Below the pieces are notes generated by a model. That model searched no databases, was not told the DNA's origin, and was given only the letters and a program-made list of their open reading frames with translations. The position numbers and the translations under genes are program-made. Positions 1-7,140 of a stretch of 10,610 nucleotides of DNA are shown here, in pieces (position 1 is the first letter of the stretch; the number at the start of each line of letters is the position of its first letter). Origin of the DNA: Bacteroidota bacterium (GTDB lineage Bacteria; Bacteroidota; Bacteroidia; Chitinophagales; Chitinophagaceae); assembly GCA_021824855.1 (NCBI GenBank), contig JAKAJX010000101.1:1-10610 (forward strand), in the 5' to 3' direction.

Positions 1-1343
1 AAATTGTAGTAGGCGATGTAAATATCGATGGGTTGGAAGACTTTTATGTATGCGGAGCATTATGGCAACCCGGTGCTTTAATGATTCAACAAAAAGATGG
101 CAATTTTATTAGTTCTGATACGGCATTGTTTAATCAATTTGCAATATGTGAAGATGTAGATGCTATTTTTTTTGATGCCAATGGTGATGGCTTTCCGGAT
201 TTATGGGTTGTAGCAGGTGGAAATGAATTACCCTCCAACGATATTAGTAATGCCGATAGACTATTTATTAACGATGGAAAAGGGCATTTTACTTTTTCGC
301 CACAAGCATTTCAACAAGAATATTGGAATAAATCATGTATTGCAGTTGCCGACATAGATCATGATGGAGATTTGGATGTTTTTATTGGGCATTTTACCGA
401 TCAGCAGAAATATGGCTACGCAATGAATTCTTATTGCTACATTAATAATGGCAAAGGAAAATTTAGTATTGCCGATACAAAAACTATTAACCTACTTAAA
501 CTGGGTATGGTTACTTCTGCTTCATTTACTGATATAAATAATGATGGTTGGCCCGATTTAATTGTTGCCGGCGAATGGATGCCTATAAAAATTTTTATAA
601 ATAACAAAGGGAAGTTTGTAGAAACCGATATTCCTAATTCAACAGGTTTATGGCAAAGCATGTATACTACCGATGTAAATGGCGATGGCTTTCCCGATAT
701 ACTTGCAGGTAATTGGGGGCATAATTCTAAACTTTGGGCCGGTAAAAATGGACCATTAAAACTGTATGTAAAAGATTTTGATAATAATGGAATTATAGAA
801 CAAATAATGTGTTATACCATTGATGGTAAAGAATATACTTTTTTACCTAAAGATGAGTTAGAACAAGCCCTGCCTATTTTACGAAAAGCCTATTTAACCT
901 ACAGCGAGGTGGCCGGTAAAACTGTGCAATATATGTTTTACGATTTGTTTAAAGATTATACTGAATTAAAAGCTGAAACATTGGGTAATGCCTGTTTTTT
1001 AAATGATGGAAAAGGGAATTTTATTAAACAAGATTTGCCTTTTAACCTTCAACTATCACCAATATTTTCTTTTCAGAAAGTGGAAGGAACCAACCAATTT
1101 TTTAGCGGAGGCAATTTTTTTGATGTTCCTCCATACGAAGGATCTTACGATGCAGCAGCATTATCAAGTTTTTCGCTAAAGGGTTCTAAAAATGCTATTA
1201 CCGTTAACGATGCAAAAGTAGAAGATATTAAAGGGCAAGTAAGAGACTTAAAATGGATTAAAAATGCTAAATATGGTAAACTATTAATGGTAGCAAGGAA
1301 TAACGATAAAATTGAGTTTTATAAAATGCCAAATAAAAATTAA
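1..1343 (+). CDS. FG-GAP/VCBS repeat beta-propeller protein, 5'-truncated by window edge
   Basis: The reading frame is open from the first complete codon at position 3 to TAA at 1341-1343, so 446 residues of a longer protein are visible. The TTG at 33 is not a start: the ten codons before it continue the first repeat, reading GDVNIDGLEDFYVCG. Calcium-loop motifs of the DxNxDGxxD type fall at about residues 5, 58, 117, 177 and 224, with a degenerate one at 258. Blade-end motifs such as INDGKGHF, INNGKGKF and LNDGKGNF lie between and after them. The 47-60 residue spacing of the main copies fits blades of an integrin-like beta-propeller. From about residue 250 the chain turns into the non-repeat C-terminal region usual in the large (roughly 1100-residue) Bacteroidota VCBS proteins that also carry an ASPIC/UnbV domain; that domain, if present, would lie upstream. 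The protein is probably exported and may bind a glycan or surface partner, which is inference. Three bases separate it from the next gene, so they are very likely co-transcribed. Confidence -1.
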   Translation, partial: IVVGDVNIDGLEDFYVCGALWQPGALMIQQKDGNFISSDTALFNQFAICEDVDAIFFDANGDGFPDLWVVAGGNELPSNDISNADRLFINDGKGHFTFSPQAFQQEYWNKSCIAVADIDHDGDLDVFIGHFTDQQKYGYAMNSYCYINNGKGKFSIADTKTINLLKLGMVTSASFTDINNDGWPDLIVAGEWMPIKIFINNKGKFVETDIPNSTGLWQSMYTTDVNGDGFPDILAGNWGHNSKLWAGKNGPLKLYVKDFDNNGIIEQIMCYTIDGKEYTFLPKDELEQALPILRKAYLTYSEVAGKTVQYMFYDLFKDYTELKAETLGNACFLNDGKGNFIKQDLPFNLQLSPIFSFQKVEGTNQFFSGGNFFDVPPYEGSYDAAALSSFSLKGSKNAITVNDAKVEDIKGQVRDLKWIKNAKYGKLLMVARNNDKIEFYKMPNKN

Positions 1344-1346
1344 GCA

Positions 1347-3038
1347 ATGTTTTTATCAAGAGAAACCTATTTGAAGTACATAAAATGGCTATTACTATTT
1401 TCTTTACTTGAAGGTTGTACTAAAAATAACAGTAATAACACACCTCCGGTGGTTAGTTACAGTTTTGGTATTCAATCGTATTCTATTGATGGTATTTCTC
1501 CTTCAAACATTGTACATAATATTAGTACAAAGCCAACAATTAAATTTCAGTTTGGTGCTGCAATTAACAGAGCCGATGTTGTAAGTAGTATTAGTTTAAA
1601 AAATAATTTTTCCAATCTTATAAGTTATTCTATTGCTTATGCTAATAACGATAGTGTTGTTATACTGCAACCGGTATTGCCATTAAATTATCTTTCAAAA
1701 TATACTGTTTCGGTGTCAATTCCTTTGCGTTCTTCAACGGGTACTACTTTAAGTTCGGGTATTTCGTTTAGTTTTTACACGCAAATTGATTCAACCGATA
1801 AGTTTCCTGTAATTGCAGATACAGCTTTACTTACATTGGTTCAAAAACAAACGTTTAAATATTTTTGGGATTTTGGTCACCCAACTTCGGGAATGGCAAG
1901 AGAGCGAAATACCAGTGGCGATGTTGTAACAACCGGTGGAACAGGTTTTGGTATAATGGCAATGCTGGTAGCAATTAACAGAGGGTTTATTTCAAGAACT
2001 GATGGATTAAACAGAATTACTACCATCACTAATTTTCTTACTACAAAATGCCAGCGTTGGCATGGAGCTTTTTCTCATTGGGTGAATGGTGCAACCGGCG
2101 CTACGGTTGCATTTGGAAATAATAATGGAGCCGATTTGGTTGAAACATCTTATTTGCTGGAAGGATTATTATCTGCCCGCCAATTTTTTAATACTACAGA
2201 TGCTAATGAAAAATTATTACGAGATAGTATTAATTCTATTTGGAATAATGTTGAATGGAATTGGTTTACACAAAATGGAACTCAGCAAAGCTTGTATTGG
2301 CAATACAATCCTTCTTACACTAACTCGGCAGACGTTTGGAGTATTGCAATAAATGGTTGGAACGAGGCTTTAATAACCTATGTATTGGCCGCATCTTCTT
2401 CTACACATCCCATTGCTAAAAACGTGTATGATGTGGGTTGGGCTTCTTCGGGTAAAATTAAAAATGGAAATAGTTATTATGGTATTACATTGCCATTGGG
2501 TCCCTCGTATGGTGGTCCATTATTTTTCGAGCAGTATTCTTTTATAGGTATTAATCCAACTTCTTTAACCGATGCCTATGCCAATTATCAAACACAAGCA
2601 ATAGCACATACGCAAATTAATTACAATTATTGTGTAAATAACCCTAATCAATATGCCGGTTATAGTAATCTTTCTTGGGGTTTAACAGCAAGTGATATTG
2701 AGGGAGGATATACTGCAAGCTCACCTACAAACGATGTAGGCGTAATTGCACCTACTGCCGCTATTGCTTCTATGCCATATACTCCTGTACCATCTATTAA
2801 TGCACTAAAATTTTTCTATTACAAATTGGGCGATAAGCTATGGGGTAATTATGGTTTTTATGATGCTTTTAATTTAACCAATCCTTGGTTTGCAACTTCA
2901 ACATTGGCAATAGATGAAGGACCAATTATTTGCATGATTGAAAATTACAGAAGCGGATTATTGTGGAACTTATTTATGAGTTGCCCCGAAATAAAAAATG
3001 GCATGAAAAACTTAGGATTTAGCAGCCCTAATTTATAA
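1347..3038 (+). CDS. Lipoprotein with Ig-like (Big_5-type) domain fused to a glucoamylase-family/GH144-like domain (copy 1)
   Basis: 563 residues. A short N-terminal hydrophobic segment ends in LLEGC with the lipobox cysteine at residue 24, predicting a lipid-anchored envelope protein. Residues about 35-145 are beta-rich and resemble a bacterial Ig-like Big_5 domain (a conserved PTIKFQFGAAINR stretch, later a KYTVSVSIPLRSSTG stretch). Residues about 160-563 form the catalytic-type domain, with KQTFKYFWDFGHP, TGGTGFG, GADLVETSYL and, near the end, DEGP followed by MIENYRSGLLW, as in PF10091/GH144 proteins. The three acids matching those proposed for the Chitinophaga endo-beta-1,2-glucanase would be D263, E266 and E340. 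Oddities relative to its two neighbours are NNNGAD instead of (K/L)DDGAD and YWQYNP instead of YWHWSP, with a longer following loop. It may therefore have altered specificity or weak activity. The ATG is 3 bases after the upstream stop. The family call is firm; substrate and activity are inferred. Confidence -1.
   Translation: MFLSRETYLKYIKWLLLFSLLEGCTKNNSNNTPPVVSYSFGIQSYSIDGISPSNIVHNISTKPTIKFQFGAAINRADVVSSISLKNNFSNLISYSIAYANNDSVVILQPVLPLNYLSKYTVSVSIPLRSSTGTTLSSGISFSFYTQIDSTDKFPVIADTALLTLVQKQTFKYFWDFGHPTSGMARERNTSGDVVTTGGTGFGIMAMLVAINRGFISRTDGLNRITTITNFLTTKCQRWHGAFSHWVNGATGATVAFGNNNGADLVETSYLLEGLLSARQFFNTTDANEKLLRDSINSIWNNVEWNWFTQNGTQQSLYWQYNPSYTNSADVWSIAINGWNEALITYVLAASSSTHPIAKNVYDVGWASSGKIKNGNSYYGITLPLGPSYGGPLFFEQYSFIGINPTSLTDAYANYQTQAIAHTQINYNYCVNNPNQYAGYSNLSWGLTASDIEGGYTASSPTNDVGVIAPTAAIASMPYTPVPSINALKFFYYKLGDKLWGNYGFYDAFNLTNPWFATSTLAIDEGPIICMIENYRSGLLWNLFMSCPEIKNGMKNLGFSSPNL
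2904..2990 (+). repeat. Direct paralogous tract, copy in first hydrolase gene
   Basis: This 87-base segment encodes the LAIDEGP to MSCPE region and matches 4207-4293 in the next gene at 83 of 87 positions by hand alignment. All four differences are synonymous. A second shared tract of 27 identical bases lies at 2125-2151, matching 3443-3469 over the GADLVETS motif. Confidence -1.
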
Positions 3039-3048
3039 AAATATCAAT

Positions 3049-4338
3049 ATGAAAAAATTGGTTCTTTCATTCATAACTCTATTTTTTTCTTTGGCGGTAA
3101 TTGCCCAAAAAAATTTGTCGGATAATGAATTACTCGATGTAGTACAAAAACAAACATTTAAATATTTTTGGGATTTTGCTCATCCTGTTAGTGGAATGGC
3201 AAGAGAAAGAAGTAATACAACTTTTGGATATGGTAATGAAGTTGTAACAACCGGAGGAACCGGCTTTGGCGTAATGAGCATTATTGTTGCCACAGAACGA
3301 AAGTGGATAGGAAGAGATACTGCAGCAAAACAAGTACTTAAAATAATAAACTTTCTATTAAAAGCTAATTCGTATCATGGTGCTTTTCCGCATTGGATGA
3401 ATGGCACAACCGGCAAAACAATTCCGTTTAGCAGAAAAGATGATGGAGCCGATTTGGTTGAAACATCTTTTTTATTTGAAGGATTATTATGTGCCAAACA
3501 ATATTTTAATTCAAATAACGAAGCAGAAAATGAATTAAGAAATAAAATTGGTTGGTTGTGGAATGATGTGGAATGGAATTGGTTTACAAAAGGTGAAGAT
3601 GTATTATATTGGCATTGGAGCCCCAATAACGGATGGGCAATGAATTTTCCGGTACATGGCTTTAATGAATGCTTAATAATGTATGTATTAGCCGCATCGG
3701 CCGAAAAATATGCCATCAATCCTTCGGTATATCATAAAGGCTGGGCAAGTGGAAGTTTTTTTAAAAATGGTAAAACGTTTTATGGATACCAGTTGCCTTT
3801 GGGTTTTGATTATGGCGGGCCCTTATTTTTTTCGCATTATTCTTTTTTAGGATTAAAACCTAAAGGATTAAAAGATCAATACGCCAATTACTGGATACAA
3901 AACCATAATCATACATTAATTAATCATGCCTATTGTGTGGCTAATCCAAAAAAATTTAAAGGCTATGGAGAAGATTGTTGGGGATTAACGGCCAGCGATA
4001 CCTATAATGGCTACGATGCCCATTCACCAACCAACGACCATGGAACTATTTCTCCCACAGCTGCATTGTCTGCCTTTCCTTATACACCAGATTTTTCCAT
4101 GAAAGCATTAAAACACTTTTACTACAATTTGGGTAATAAAATTTGGGGCGAATATGGTTTTACCGATGCCTTTAACGAAACCAAAAATTGGTATGCTACT
4201 TCGTATTTGGCAATAGATGAAGGACCTATTATTTGTATGATTGAAAATTACAGAAGCGGACTATTATGGAACTTATTTATGAGTTGCCCCGAAGTACAAA
4301 AAGGCTTACAAAAATTAGGATTTCAATATTCTAAATAA
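3049..4338 (+). CDS. Secreted glucoamylase-family/GH144-like glycoside hydrolase (copy 2)
   Basis: 429 residues. The N-terminus MKKLVLSFITLFFSLAVIAQ is a standard signal peptide with a likely cut after the Ala before Gln20, and there is no lipobox cysteine, so the protein is probably periplasmic or secreted. The rest is a single catalytic domain: KQTFKYFWDFAHP at about 34-46, TGGTGFG at 68-74, DDGADLVETS at 131-140, YWHWSP at 187-192, GFNECLIMYV at 204-213, CWGLTASD at 310-317 and DEGP at 390-393. Candidate catalytic acids by comparison with GH144 are D135, E138 and E207. The 72-residue distance from D135 to E207 equals the D139-E211 distance I recall for the Chitinophaga pinensis enzyme. The likely reaction is hydrolysis of a beta-glucan, possibly beta-1,2-linked; databases often call such proteins simply 'glucoamylase family protein'. 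It starts 10 bases after copy 1 and ends 8 bases before copy 3, fitting one operon. An alternative is exo-acting release of short oligosaccharides rather than endo cleavage. Confidence -1.
   Translation: MKKLVLSFITLFFSLAVIAQKNLSDNELLDVVQKQTFKYFWDFAHPVSGMARERSNTTFGYGNEVVTTGGTGFGVMSIIVATERKWIGRDTAAKQVLKIINFLLKANSYHGAFPHWMNGTTGKTIPFSRKDDGADLVETSFLFEGLLCAKQYFNSNNEAENELRNKIGWLWNDVEWNWFTKGEDVLYWHWSPNNGWAMNFPVHGFNECLIMYVLAASAEKYAINPSVYHKGWASGSFFKNGKTFYGYQLPLGFDYGGPLFFSHYSFLGLKPKGLKDQYANYWIQNHNHTLINHAYCVANPKKFKGYGEDCWGLTASDTYNGYDAHSPTNDHGTISPTAALSAFPYTPDFSMKALKHFYYNLGNKIWGEYGFTDAFNETKNWYATSYLAIDEGPIICMIENYRSGLLWNLFMSCPEVQKGLQKLGFQYSK
4207..4293 (+). repeat. Direct paralogous tract, copy in second hydrolase gene
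   Basis: Partner of 2904-2990, including 24-base (4237-4260) and 27-base (4267-4293) runs that are fully identical between the two genes. The corresponding part of the third hydrolase gene is clearly less similar in DNA and differs in protein (V for C, T for S, K for N). Confidence -1.
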
Positions 4339-4346
4339 ATATAATT

Positions 4347-5759
4347 ATGAAGCAATATTTTTTCATCAGCATTTTATTGCTATCTATTAATTTATTGGCA
4401 CAACAATCTTTTAATAAACCGGTTCACTCAAAAGATGCTATTGCCCCGGTTGGTATTATAAAAAATATTCCCGATTCTATATTATTAGATATTGTTCAAC
4501 GACAAACATTTCGTTATTTCTGGCAGTATGCACATCCTATAAGCGGATTGGCAAGAGAAAGAGATAATACGTTAAAAGCCGAATATTATTGGGATTATAT
4601 TAATGAAGCCGAAGATGAACCTAATTTAAGTAAACATACTTTTGGCGAAGAGGCATGCGCTATTGGTGGTACAGGTTTTGGCATTATGGCTACTATTGTT
4701 GCCGTAGAACGAAAATGGATTGATAGAGATACTGCCATAAAACGGTTAATTAAAATAGTTGATTTTTTAATTAAGGCAGATTGTTATCATGGAATATATC
4801 CGCATTTTATGAATGGAACTACTGGCAAAACAATTGCTTTTGGCCGATTAGATGATGGTGCCGATATTGTAGAAACCTCTTATTTAATGATGGGATTATT
4901 ATCCGCCAAACAATATTTTAATGATGATAATATACAAGAAAAATATTTTAGAAAACGGGTACAGCAAATGTGGGATGTAGCCAATTGGAATTGGCATAGT
5001 AAAGGCACTGATAAATTGTTATACTGGCATTGGAGTCCTGCAAATGATTTCGATATGAATTTTCCAGTATATGGTTGGGATGAAGCATTGATTACTTATA
5101 TTGTTGCTGCATCATCGCCCTACCATTCTATATCAAAAGAATTGTACGAAAATTCTTGGGTAAAAAGTGCCGGCTGGAAGAATGGAAATAAATATTATAA
5201 TATTGAATTGCCCTTAGGAAATTTTGATAAAGGTGGTCCATTGTTTTTTGAACAATATACTTTCATGGGAATTAATCCTAATGGGCTAATAGATGATAAC
5301 GGAATTAATTATGGAGTACAAACTAAAAATCATACACTCATTAATCGGGCTTATTGCATCGATAATCCTAAACATTTTAAAGGTTACGGTACAAATTGTT
5401 GGGGATTAACTGCCGGCGATAGTTACAAAGGATATGTTGCACATTGTCCGCAAGACGATAGAGGTGTCATTCAGCCTACTGCCGCTTTATCTTCTTTTCC
5501 ATATACTCCCGAATATTCTATGCAAGCTTTAAAACATTTTTATTACGATTTAGGTAATAAAATTTGGGGTGAATATGGTTTTGCCGATGGGTTTAGCGAA
5601 ACAAATAATTGGTATGCCAAAACACATTTGGCTATAGATGAGGGACCGATTATTGTAATGATAGAAAATTATAGAACAGGGTTATTATGGAAACTATTTA
5701 TGTCTGTTCCTGATATACAAAATGGATTAAAAAAATTAGGATTTTCTACTTCATTTTAA
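4347..5759 (+). CDS. Secreted glucoamylase-family/GH144-like glycoside hydrolase (copy 3)
   Basis: 470 residues. It starts with a signal peptide (MKQYFFISILLLSINLLAQ, probable cut at LLA/QQ), followed by a linker of about 20 residues and then the same catalytic domain as its neighbours. Visible motifs are RQTFRYFWQYAHP at about 52-64, GGTGFG at 107-112, DDGADIVETS at 169-178, YWHWSP at 226-231, GWDEALITY at 243-251, CWGLTAGD at 351-358 and DEGP at 431-434. Candidate catalytic acids are D173, E176 and E246. Compared with copies 1 and 2 it has about 17-22 extra acidic/aromatic residues between the ARER motif and GGTGFG (about residues 75-103, containing YYWDYINEAEDEPN), a loop that could shape the substrate cleft. 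It is the last gene of the operon, and its stop overlaps the stop of the convergent lipoprotein gene. Envelope glucan hydrolase is the likely role; the exact linkage is unproven. Confidence -1.
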   Translation: MKQYFFISILLLSINLLAQQSFNKPVHSKDAIAPVGIIKNIPDSILLDIVQRQTFRYFWQYAHPISGLARERDNTLKAEYYWDYINEAEDEPNLSKHTFGEEACAIGGTGFGIMATIVAVERKWIDRDTAIKRLIKIVDFLIKADCYHGIYPHFMNGTTGKTIAFGRLDDGADIVETSYLMMGLLSAKQYFNDDNIQEKYFRKRVQQMWDVANWNWHSKGTDKLLYWHWSPANDFDMNFPVYGWDEALITYIVAASSPYHSISKELYENSWVKSAGWKNGNKYYNIELPLGNFDKGGPLFFEQYTFMGINPNGLIDDNGINYGVQTKNHTLINRAYCIDNPKHFKGYGTNCWGLTAGDSYKGYVAHCPQDDRGVIQPTAALSSFPYTPEYSMQALKHFYYDLGNKIWGEYGFADGFSETNNWYAKTHLAIDEGPIIVMIENYRTGLLWKLFMSVPDIQNGLKKLGFSTSF

Positions 5760-6370
5760 TTATTAATGGGTGTAGCAGATTTTTTTGTCATTGTTTTTAA
5801 ATGATCAATAGTTTCTCTTATTTCTTTTATACTCCAAAATCTATATACTTCGGGTTCGGTATTTCCTTGCTTTTCAATAGATGTCATTCTATGATAAGGA
5901 GCAACAATAAATGCATCAATATTATCGGTAATTTTTACAGCATGATAAGGAAGAATAAAATAATTTCTATTAGCCGATGATACATTTTTATTTTCTGTAA
6001 GAGCTATCAGCGAATCAATATCTTTTGCCAATTCGGCTTGCGTAATAATTTTGGTTTCTTTAGGTACTGCTCCATATTGCTGATAACTGCCAATAATAGT
6101 ATCATTTTTTCCATTTAATATATATAAACCTTTATCGGCAATGCTAATTGTGGTGGTACCATCTTCTTTTTTAAGTGCTATATTTAAAGCACCGGATTGA
6201 TTAAAATCGGCAGTTTTTTCATCTGTTCCACCACCATCTTTTAAGGTAATGGTTTTAGTATCTGTATTAATTATAGCAGAACCTTTAGCAATAACCATAA
6301 TTCTTTTGGTATGAGATGAGCAGGCACTAAATACAGTAATTAATAATAAAAACGGTAGGCTATTTTTCAT
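5756..6370 (-). CDS. Lipoprotein of unknown function
   Basis: I chose the ATG at 6368-6370, giving 204 residues, because it starts directly with a lipoprotein signal: MKNSLPFLLLITVFSAC, lipobox FSAC, cysteine at residue 17. A longer frame back to 6454 would add 28 residues, overlap the sodA stop and be read through the terminator hairpin at 6389-6413, so it is unlikely. The mature part begins CSSHTKR, followed by a beta-rich stretch (KGSAIINTDTKTITLKDGG, later TTTISIADKGLYILNG), a middle helix (AELAKDIDSLIALTENK) and a C-terminal half with VAPYHRMTSIEKQG and a charged helix IKEIRETIDHLKTMTKK. I recognise no family. The residues after the cysteine lack the acidic run linked with surface export in some Bacteroidota, so periplasmic anchoring is somewhat more likely. 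The gene lies downstream of sodA on the same strand, but the hairpin between them suggests at least partly separate transcription. Confidence -1.
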   Translation of the reverse strand: MKNSLPFLLLITVFSACSSHTKRIMVIAKGSAIINTDTKTITLKDGGGTDEKTADFNQSGALNIALKKEDGTTTISIADKGLYILNGKNDTIIGSYQQYGAVPKETKIITQAELAKDIDSLIALTENKNVSSANRNYFILPYHAVKITDNIDAFIVAPYHRMTSIEKQGNTEPEVYRFWSIKEIRETIDHLKTMTKKSATPINN

Positions 6371-6388
6371 AAAAATATGTTTAATAAA

Positions 6389-6413
6389 AAATCCTCTTTT
6401 CAAAAGAGGATTT
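6389..6413 (-). terminator. Intrinsic terminator downstream of sodA
   Basis: A perfect inverted repeat has 12-base arms (6389-6400 and 6402-6413) around a single central base; in RNA the innermost pairs would open to form the loop. Read on the minus strand, the arm AAAAGAGGATTT runs into a T tract (TTTTTTATT), the layout of a Rho-independent terminator. It begins 24 bases after the sodA stop and ends 18 bases before the start of the downstream lipoprotein gene. Confidence -1.
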
Positions 6414-6437
6414 AAAAGTAGTTTATTTTTCGATTGC

Positions 6438-7043
6438 TTATTTTGCAGTAGCAAAACGTTCTGATACTTTATGCCAATTTACCACATTCCAAAAAGCAGC
6501 TAAATAATCGGCTCTGCGGTTTTGATATTTTAAATAATAAGCATGTTCCCAAACATCTACACCTAAAATAGGCGTACCTTTTATTTCGGCAACATCCATT
6601 AAAGGATTATCTTGATTGGGAGTTGAACTTATTTCCAATTTATCGTTGCTTACAATTAACCAAGCCCATCCACTTCCAAATCTTGTCATACCTGCAGCCG
6701 CAAATTTTTCTTTAAATGAATCGAAAGAGCCAAATGCACCGTTAATAGCTTCGGCAAAAATACCAGTTGGAGTTCCTCCGGCATTTGGTGCCAAAGTTTC
6801 CCAGAAAAAACTATGGTTCCAATGGCCACCGCCATTATTACGAACTGCAGGAGAAATTGATCCCGCCACTTTAACTAATTCTTCTAAAGTTTTTCCTTCA
6901 TTTGCAGTTCCTGCAATAGCTTTATTTAAATTATCTACATAAGCTTGATGATGTTTTCCATGATGAATTTGCATGGTAAGCGTATCAATATGTGGCTCCA
7001 ATGCATCGTATGCATAAGGTAAAGCCGGTAATGTAAAAGCCAT
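6438..7043 (-). CDS. sodA: Superoxide dismutase, Mn-type (Fe/Mn family), cytoplasmic
   Basis: 201 residues, the usual length for the Fe/Mn superoxide dismutase family. It converts superoxide to oxygen and hydrogen peroxide. There is no signal peptide, so it acts in the cytoplasm. The N-terminal hairpin domain starts FTLPALPYAYDALEPHID and supplies ligand H27 (in IHHGKHH) and H77 (in GGGHWNHSFFW). The C-terminal alpha/beta domain supplies D163 and H167 in the signature DVWEHAYY. Second-sphere residues favour manganese: glycine at position 73, where iron enzymes carry glutamine, and Q144 in TPNQDNP. Cambialistic use of Fe or Mn is known in Bacteroidota and cannot be excluded. A TAnnTTTG box upstream and a strong terminator downstream suggest a single-gene transcript. 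The family call is very secure. Confidence -1.
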   Translation of the reverse strand: MAFTLPALPYAYDALEPHIDTLTMQIHHGKHHQAYVDNLNKAIAGTANEGKTLEELVKVAGSISPAVRNNGGGHWNHSFFWETLAPNAGGTPTGIFAEAINGAFGSFDSFKEKFAAAGMTRFGSGWAWLIVSNDKLEISSTPNQDNPLMDVAEIKGTPILGVDVWEHAYYLKYQNRRADYLAAFWNVVNWHKVSERFATAK

Positions 7044-7078
7044 AACTATTTATATTTAAGATTTGAAATTAAAGAGCA

Positions 7079-7086
7079 CAAAAGTA
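7079..7086 (-). promoter_or_regulatory. Candidate Bacteroidota -7 box upstream of sodA
   Basis: On the minus strand these bases read TACTTTTG, an exact match to the Bacteroidota sigma-ABfr -7 consensus TAnnTTTG, 35 bases before the sodA ATG. I see no TTTG element at the expected -33 distance, so this is a half-match. It would give sodA a start separate from tadA. Confidence -1.
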
Positions 7087-7140
7087 GTTAATGATGAACT
7101 ATTGTACCGTATATTATTAAATTCTTTCTTAACTCGAAAG

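Noticed and set aside
33..35. TTG as the start of the FG-GAP protein
   Set aside because: The frame is open upstream to the window edge and those codons complete the first calcium-loop repeat, so the gene is truncated rather than starting here.
437..661. Minus-strand open frames opposite the large plus-strand genes, for example 437-661, 3375-3719 and 8698-8946
   Set aside because: They lie inside well-supported genes, lack recognisable domains, and look like antisense shadows of conserved coding sequence.
6371..6454. 28-residue N-terminal extension of the minus-strand lipoprotein
   Set aside because: It overlaps the end of sodA, is encoded across the terminator hairpin, and puts a basic segment before a complete lipoprotein signal peptide that has its own ATG.
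7127..7140. CTTTC/GAAAG inverted repeat just after the tadA stop as a terminator
   Set aside because: The stem is only about five bases and no T tract follows directly on the minus strand.
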